A stretch of 64,000 nt of DNA. Source: Pseudomonas sp. GGS8. Its GTDB lineage: Bacteria; Pseudomonadota; Gammaproteobacteria; Pseudomonadales; Pseudomonadaceae. This document shows, in pieces, positions 58,078 through 64,000 of the stretch. The stretch's first letter is position 1; the number at the start of each line of letters is the position of its first letter. Made by a program: the position numbers and the translations under genes. The notes beneath the pieces were generated by a model. It did no database searches. It saw only the letters and a list, made by a program, of their open reading frames with translations, and was not told where the DNA came from. The stretch is from NCBI RefSeq assembly GCF_024168645.1, contig NZ_JALJWF010000001.1, positions 2,848,501 through 2,912,500 of the forward strand, written 5' to 3'.

Positions 58078-59802
58078 GTGGAGCTTTTATCTGGCGGTGA
58101 GATGCTCGTCCGCTTTTTGCGTGACGAAGGCGTCAAATATATCTACGGGTACCCGGGCGGTGCCGCATTGCATATTTACGATGCACTGTTCAAAGAGCCG
58201 AGTGTTCAACACATTCTTGTTCGTCATGAGCAGGCTGCCACCCACATGGCTGACGGCTATGCGCGCGCCACTGGCAAGGCTGGCGTGGTACTGGTGACCT
58301 CCGGTCCTGGTGCGACCAATGTCATTACCGGTATTGCCACGGCGTACATGGACTCGATCCCGATGGTAATCCTGACCGCTCAGGTGCCGAGTTCTCTGGT
58401 TGGTACCGACGCGTTCCAGGAGACCGACATGATCGGTATCTCCCGGCCGATCGTGAAACACAGTTTTATCATCAAGCACGCTTCGGAAATCCCGGAAGTT
58501 CTAAAGAAAGCCTTCTACCTGGCAGAGTCCGGTCGTCCTGGTCCTGTGGTTGTCGACATTCCGAAAGACATGACCAATCCGGCCGAGAAGTTCGAATACG
58601 TCTTCCCGAAAAAAACCAAGTTGCGCTCCTACAGCCCGGCGGTTCGTGGTCATTCGGGGCAAATCCGCAAGGCCGTAGAAATGCTGTTGGCGGCCAAGAG
58701 GCCGATCATTTATGCCGGCGGTGGTGTCATTCTGGGTAACGGCTCCGCGCCGTTGACCGAGTTGGCACAACTGTTGAACGTGCCGGTTACCAATACCTTG
58801 ATGGGCCTTGGCGCCTATCCGGGCAGCGACCGTCAGTTCCTCGGCATGCTCGGTATGCATGGTAGCTACACCGCCAACCTGGCCATGCACCATGCGGATG
58901 TAATTCTGGCTGTCGGCGCGCGTTTCGATGACCGTGTTATCAACGGTGCGTCGAAGTTCTGCCCAAGTGCCAAGATCATCCACATCGACATCGACCCGGC
59001 TTCGATTTCCAAGACCATCAAGGCCGACGTTCCCATCGTAGGCCCGGTGGAAAGTGTACTGACTGAAATGGTCGCCACCCTCAAGGAAATCGATGATTCT
59101 CCTGGCAAGGAGTCGGTCGCTAGCTGGTGGAAGCAAATCGAAGAGTGGCGTGGTGATCGCGACATGTTCCCTTACAACAAGGGTGACGGCAGCATCATCA
59201 AGCCGCAGACCGTGATTGAAACCCTTCACGAAGTGACCAAGGGCGATGCCTATGTCACTTCGGACGTGGGTCAACATCAGATGTTCGCGGCGCAGTACTA
59301 CCGTTTCAACAAGCCCAATCGCTGGATCAACTCCGGTGGCCTGGGCACGATGGGTTTCGGTTTTCCGGCCGCGATGGGCGTGAAACTGAACTTCCCGGAC
59401 GCTGATGTGGCGTGTGTGACCGGTGAAGGCAGCATCCAGATGAACATCCAGGAGCTGTCGACCTGTCTGCAGCACGACCTGCCGGTGAAGATCATCCTGC
59501 TTAACAACGGCGTGCTCGGCATGGTTCGTCAGTGGCAGGACATGAGCTACGGCGCGCGCCATTCGCACTCCTACATGGAATCGTTACCGGACTTCGTCAA
59601 GCTGGCCGAGGCCTACGGTCACGTCGGCATGCGCATCACGGAGTTGAAAGATCTGAAGCCGATGATGGAGCAAGCGTTCGCCATGAAGGATCGCCTTGTG
59701 TTCATCGACATCAAGGTCGACGCTGGCGAGCACGTCTACCCGATGCAGATCAAAGACGGCTCCATGCGCGATATGTGGTTGAGCAAGACGGAGCGTACTT
59801 AA
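58078..59802 (+). CDS. ilvI: Acetolactate synthase isozyme, large (catalytic) subunit
   Basis: ThDP enzyme of 574 residues forming acetolactate or acetohydroxybutyrate for Val, Leu and Ile. N-terminal [15 protein letters not shown] with the catalytic Glu in [19 protein letters not shown]. The FAD-contacting middle is present, and the ThDP/Mg motif near residue 450 reads [12 protein letters not shown] with NN at LLNNG; most family members have GDG at this place. GTG 58078 ([10 protein letters not shown]) has the GAGGTG site eight bases before and matches family starts. Confidence 0.96.
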   Translation: MELLSGGEMLVRFLRDEGVKYIYGYPGGAALHIYDALFKEPSVQHILVRHEQAATHMADGYARATGKAGVVLVTSGPGATNVITGIATAYMDSIPMVILTAQVPSSLVGTDAFQETDMIGISRPIVKHSFIIKHASEIPEVLKKAFYLAESGRPGPVVVDIPKDMTNPAEKFEYVFPKKTKLRSYSPAVRGHSGQIRKAVEMLLAAKRPIIYAGGGVILGNGSAPLTELAQLLNVPVTNTLMGLGAYPGSDRQFLGMLGMHGSYTANLAMHHADVILAVGARFDDRVINGASKFCPSAKIIHIDIDPASISKTIKADVPIVGPVESVLTEMVATLKEIDDSPGKESVASWWKQIEEWRGDRDMFPYNKGDGSIIKPQTVIETLHEVTKGDAYVTSDVGQHQMFAAQYYRFNKPNRWINSGGLGTMGFGFPAAMGVKLNFPDADVACVTGEGSIQMNIQELSTCLQHDLPVKIILLNNGVLGMVRQWQDMSYGARHSHSYMESLPDFVKLAEAYGHVGMRITELKDLKPMMEQAFAMKDRLVFIDIKVDAGEHVYPMQIKDGSMRDMWLSKTERT

Positions 59803-59804
59803 TC

Positions 59805-61360
<1,556 letters not shown>

Positions 61361-61377
61361 GTCACGAGCTTGTACGG

Positions 61378-61405
61378 AAAACGCGGCCTAGGCCGCGTTT
61401 TTTCG
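61378..61405 (+). terminator. Rho-independent terminator after ilvC
   Basis: A perfect palindrome AAACGCGGCC/GGCCGCGTTT followed by T, 17 bases past the stop codon. Confidence 0.9.
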
Positions 61406-61505
61406 TTTGGATCCGCCGGTTCTGGTATAAAGCTGCATCGTTTGCGGTCGAACCGTCGTCCCAGACACCTGTCGAAACTTTCCACCCCGTTGCAAGGTAA
61501 TGTCC

Positions 61506-62363
61506 ATGAGCGAACGTCCCGAAGAGCCAAAGCAGGCTTCTGACGCCGAAAGCCTTCTGCCCATCGATGAACACGTCGAAGAAGGGCATGATGCGGAAGG
61601 CCGTAAAGTCCGGCATCGTGGTATCTATCTTCTGCCGAATCTGTTCACCACTGCGAACCTCTTCGCAGGGTTCTATTCCATCATCAACTCGATGAGCGCC
61701 CAGAGTGCATTGAGTGCTGGTGATGCGATCGGGGCGAGCAAGTATTTTGCGTTTGCTGCGATCGCGATTTTCGTCGCCATGGTGCTCGACGGTCTCGACG
61801 GTCGCGTTGCCCGCATGACCAATACCCAAAGCGCCTTTGGTGCCGAGTACGATTCGCTGTCGGACATGGTTGCCTTCGGTGTCGCGCCGGCATTGCTGGC
61901 GTTCGGCTGGGCCCTGGGTGATATGGGCAAGGTCGGTTGGATGGTCGCTTTCATCTATGTGGCGGGTGCGGCGTTGCGTCTGGCGCGCTTCAATACTCAG
62001 GTCGGCACCGCAGACAAACGCTACTTTATCGGTCTGGCCAGCCCGGCCGCGGCCGGTGTGGTCGCGGGCATTGTCTGGGCGTTCAGCGATTACGGCATTC
62101 AGGGTTCCAAGATGTCGTTCCTGGTTGCACTGATGGTTGCCGCCGCGGGCATGCTGATGGTCAGTAACATCAAGTACGACAGCTTCAAGGAGCTGGACTT
62201 GAAGGGGCGCGTTCCTTTTGTCGCGATCCTGGCGGTGGTGCTGGTATTTGCCGTTGTGTTCAGTGATCCGCCGCGTATCCTGCTGCTGGTTTTCCTTGCT
62301 TATGCGGCTTCTGGCCCGGTGCAGTATCTGTTGCGCCTTCGTCGGCACAAAAAAAACGAGTGA
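61506..62363 (+). CDS. pssA: CDP-diacylglycerol-serine O-phosphatidyltransferase PssA
   Basis: Makes phosphatidylserine, the precursor of phosphatidylethanolamine. 285 residues, with about seven hydrophobic helices. The CDP-alcohol transferase motif D-G-x2-A-R-x8-G-x3-D-x3-D is complete in DGRVARMTNTQSAFGAEYD and the following SLSD. This is the membrane (subclass II) type. ATG 61506 is preferred to 61500 because AAGG is better spaced. Confidence 0.94.
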   Translation: MSERPEEPKQASDAESLLPIDEHVEEGHDAEGRKVRHRGIYLLPNLFTTANLFAGFYSIINSMSAQSALSAGDAIGASKYFAFAAIAIFVAMVLDGLDGRVARMTNTQSAFGAEYDSLSDMVAFGVAPALLAFGWALGDMGKVGWMVAFIYVAGAALRLARFNTQVGTADKRYFIGLASPAAAGVVAGIVWAFSDYGIQGSKMSFLVALMVAAAGMLMVSNIKYDSFKELDLKGRVPFVAILAVVLVFAVVFSDPPRILLLVFLAYAASGPVQYLLRLRRHKKNE

Positions 62364-62426
62364 TGTAATTTCCCTCATACTCCGCAGTCTATGGGTGCAC
62401 CTGTCCTCCAATGCTGCGGAGTTGCC

Positions 62427-63439
<1,013 letters not shown>

Positions 63440-63440
<1 letters not shown>

Positions 63441-64000
63441 TGCGATATCTGTTCTGGCGTATTGGTGTCTTCATCTGCGCAGCGATTTGGCCGCTGCTTT
63501 GGTTGTATCAGGCCTGGATGGATGTGTTAGGACCTGATCCAGGAAAGGTACTGGTTGATCGTCTGGGGTTGGGGGCGCTTGTCCTGTTGCTCATTACATT
63601 AAGCATGACGCCTTTGCAGAAGCTCACCGGCTGGTCAGGGTGGGTAGCTGTCCGACGGCAGTTGGGATTGTGGTGTTTCGTCTATGTGGTTTTGCATTTG
63701 AGCGGTTATACGGCGTTCATCCTTGGCTTTGATTGGTCCCAACTGGGGATCGAGTTGCGCAAGCGGCCGTACATTATCGTCGGGATGCTGGGGTTTCTCT
63801 GTTTGTTGACGCTGGCGGTTACCTCCAATCGTTACAGTCAGCGGCATCTGGGTGTTCGCTGGAAAAAATTGCATCGGCTGGTCTATTTGATTCTCGGGCT
63901 TGGGTTGCTACATATGTTGTGGATTGTTCGCGCCGATCTGAGGGAGTGGGCGATCTACGCTTCTATAGGCGCGTTGTTGTTAGTGTTGAGATTGCCGCCT
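63440..64000 (+). CDS. msrQ: Heme-binding membrane subunit MsrQ, N-terminal part (runs off the window)
   Basis: 187 codons are present without a stop, so the gene continues beyond 64000. Membrane partner that passes electrons from the quinone pool or flavin reductase to MsrP. Hydrophobic helices with the ferric-reductase-like His in [23 protein letters not shown] and LLHMLWI are the probable heme ligands. Confidence 0.92.

Overview
This is a stretch of core chromosome from a Pseudomonas, most likely of the P. fluorescens group. The evidence is the gene content and order (pilY1-pilE, pilSR, bamD/rluD, clpB, pilA/pilBCD, crcZ downstream of cbrAB, prrF beside chaN, mrcB-lpoP, ilvIHC-pssA-msrPQ), the GC-rich codon use, and the REP-type inverted repeats scattered between genes. 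From memory, the order within blocks follows P. aeruginosa closely. I see no prophage, integrase, IS element, CRISPR array or toxin-antitoxin cassette.

Layout. Positions 1-6300 hold the 3' end of pilY1, pilE, thiO and the pilSR two-component pair. Positions 6400-12000 hold bamD, rluD, pgeF and clpB, the last behind a convincing heat-shock promoter. Positions 12170-12760 form a tRNA cluster (Asn, Pro, Lys, then a second identical Pro), followed by a chemoreceptor with a FliA-type promoter. Positions 14500-19200 hold a small EF-hand protein with EGKCG repeats, ndh and several small conserved genes. Positions 19200-24500 hold yacG-coaE-pilD-pilC-pilB facing the sigma54-driven pilin gene pilA. 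Positions 24700-29700 hold a BON protein, a large AsmA-like DUF748 protein and an rRNA-type methyltransferase.

Positions 29860-38600 hold acs with a thiolase remnant directly behind its stop codon, then pgi, panD-panC-panB, folK and pcnB. Positions 38750-43900 are the carbon/nitrogen control locus: cbrX-cbrA-cbrB, a terminator, a CbrB-type operator, a sigma54 promoter and the Crc/Hfq-sequestering RNA CrcZ. Positions 43980-47750 hold gluQ, dksA, an aminotransferase and sfsA. Positions 47740-51100 hold a Rieske protein, a heme ABC permease and ATPase (no binding protein, receptor or trafficking gene visible beside them), a ChaN lipoprotein, and the iron-responsive sRNA PrrF behind a Fur box. 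Positions 51200-57700 hold a TfoX-C protein, a pentapeptide protein, an APH-kinase fusion, mrcB (PBP1B), its probable activator lpoP, yqcC and a DUF4124 gene. Positions 57700-64000 hold ilvI-ilvH-ilvC, pssA, msrP and the start of msrQ, which runs off the window.

How it works together. Two NtrC-type activators and their probable sigma54 targets sit in the same window: PilS/PilR with the pilA promoter, and CbrA/CbrB with the crcZ promoter. Alternative sigma factors are well represented by sequence: sigma32 (clpB), sigma28 (chemoreceptor) and sigma54 (pilA, BON gene, crcZ). Two post-transcriptional regulators, CrcZ and PrrF, are encoded. Nothing looks like a wholly new system. The less ordinary items are the EGKCG/EF-hand protein, the thiolase scar at acs, the reduced heme-uptake cluster, the sigma54 promoter of the BON gene and the duplicated tRNA-Pro behind a terminator.
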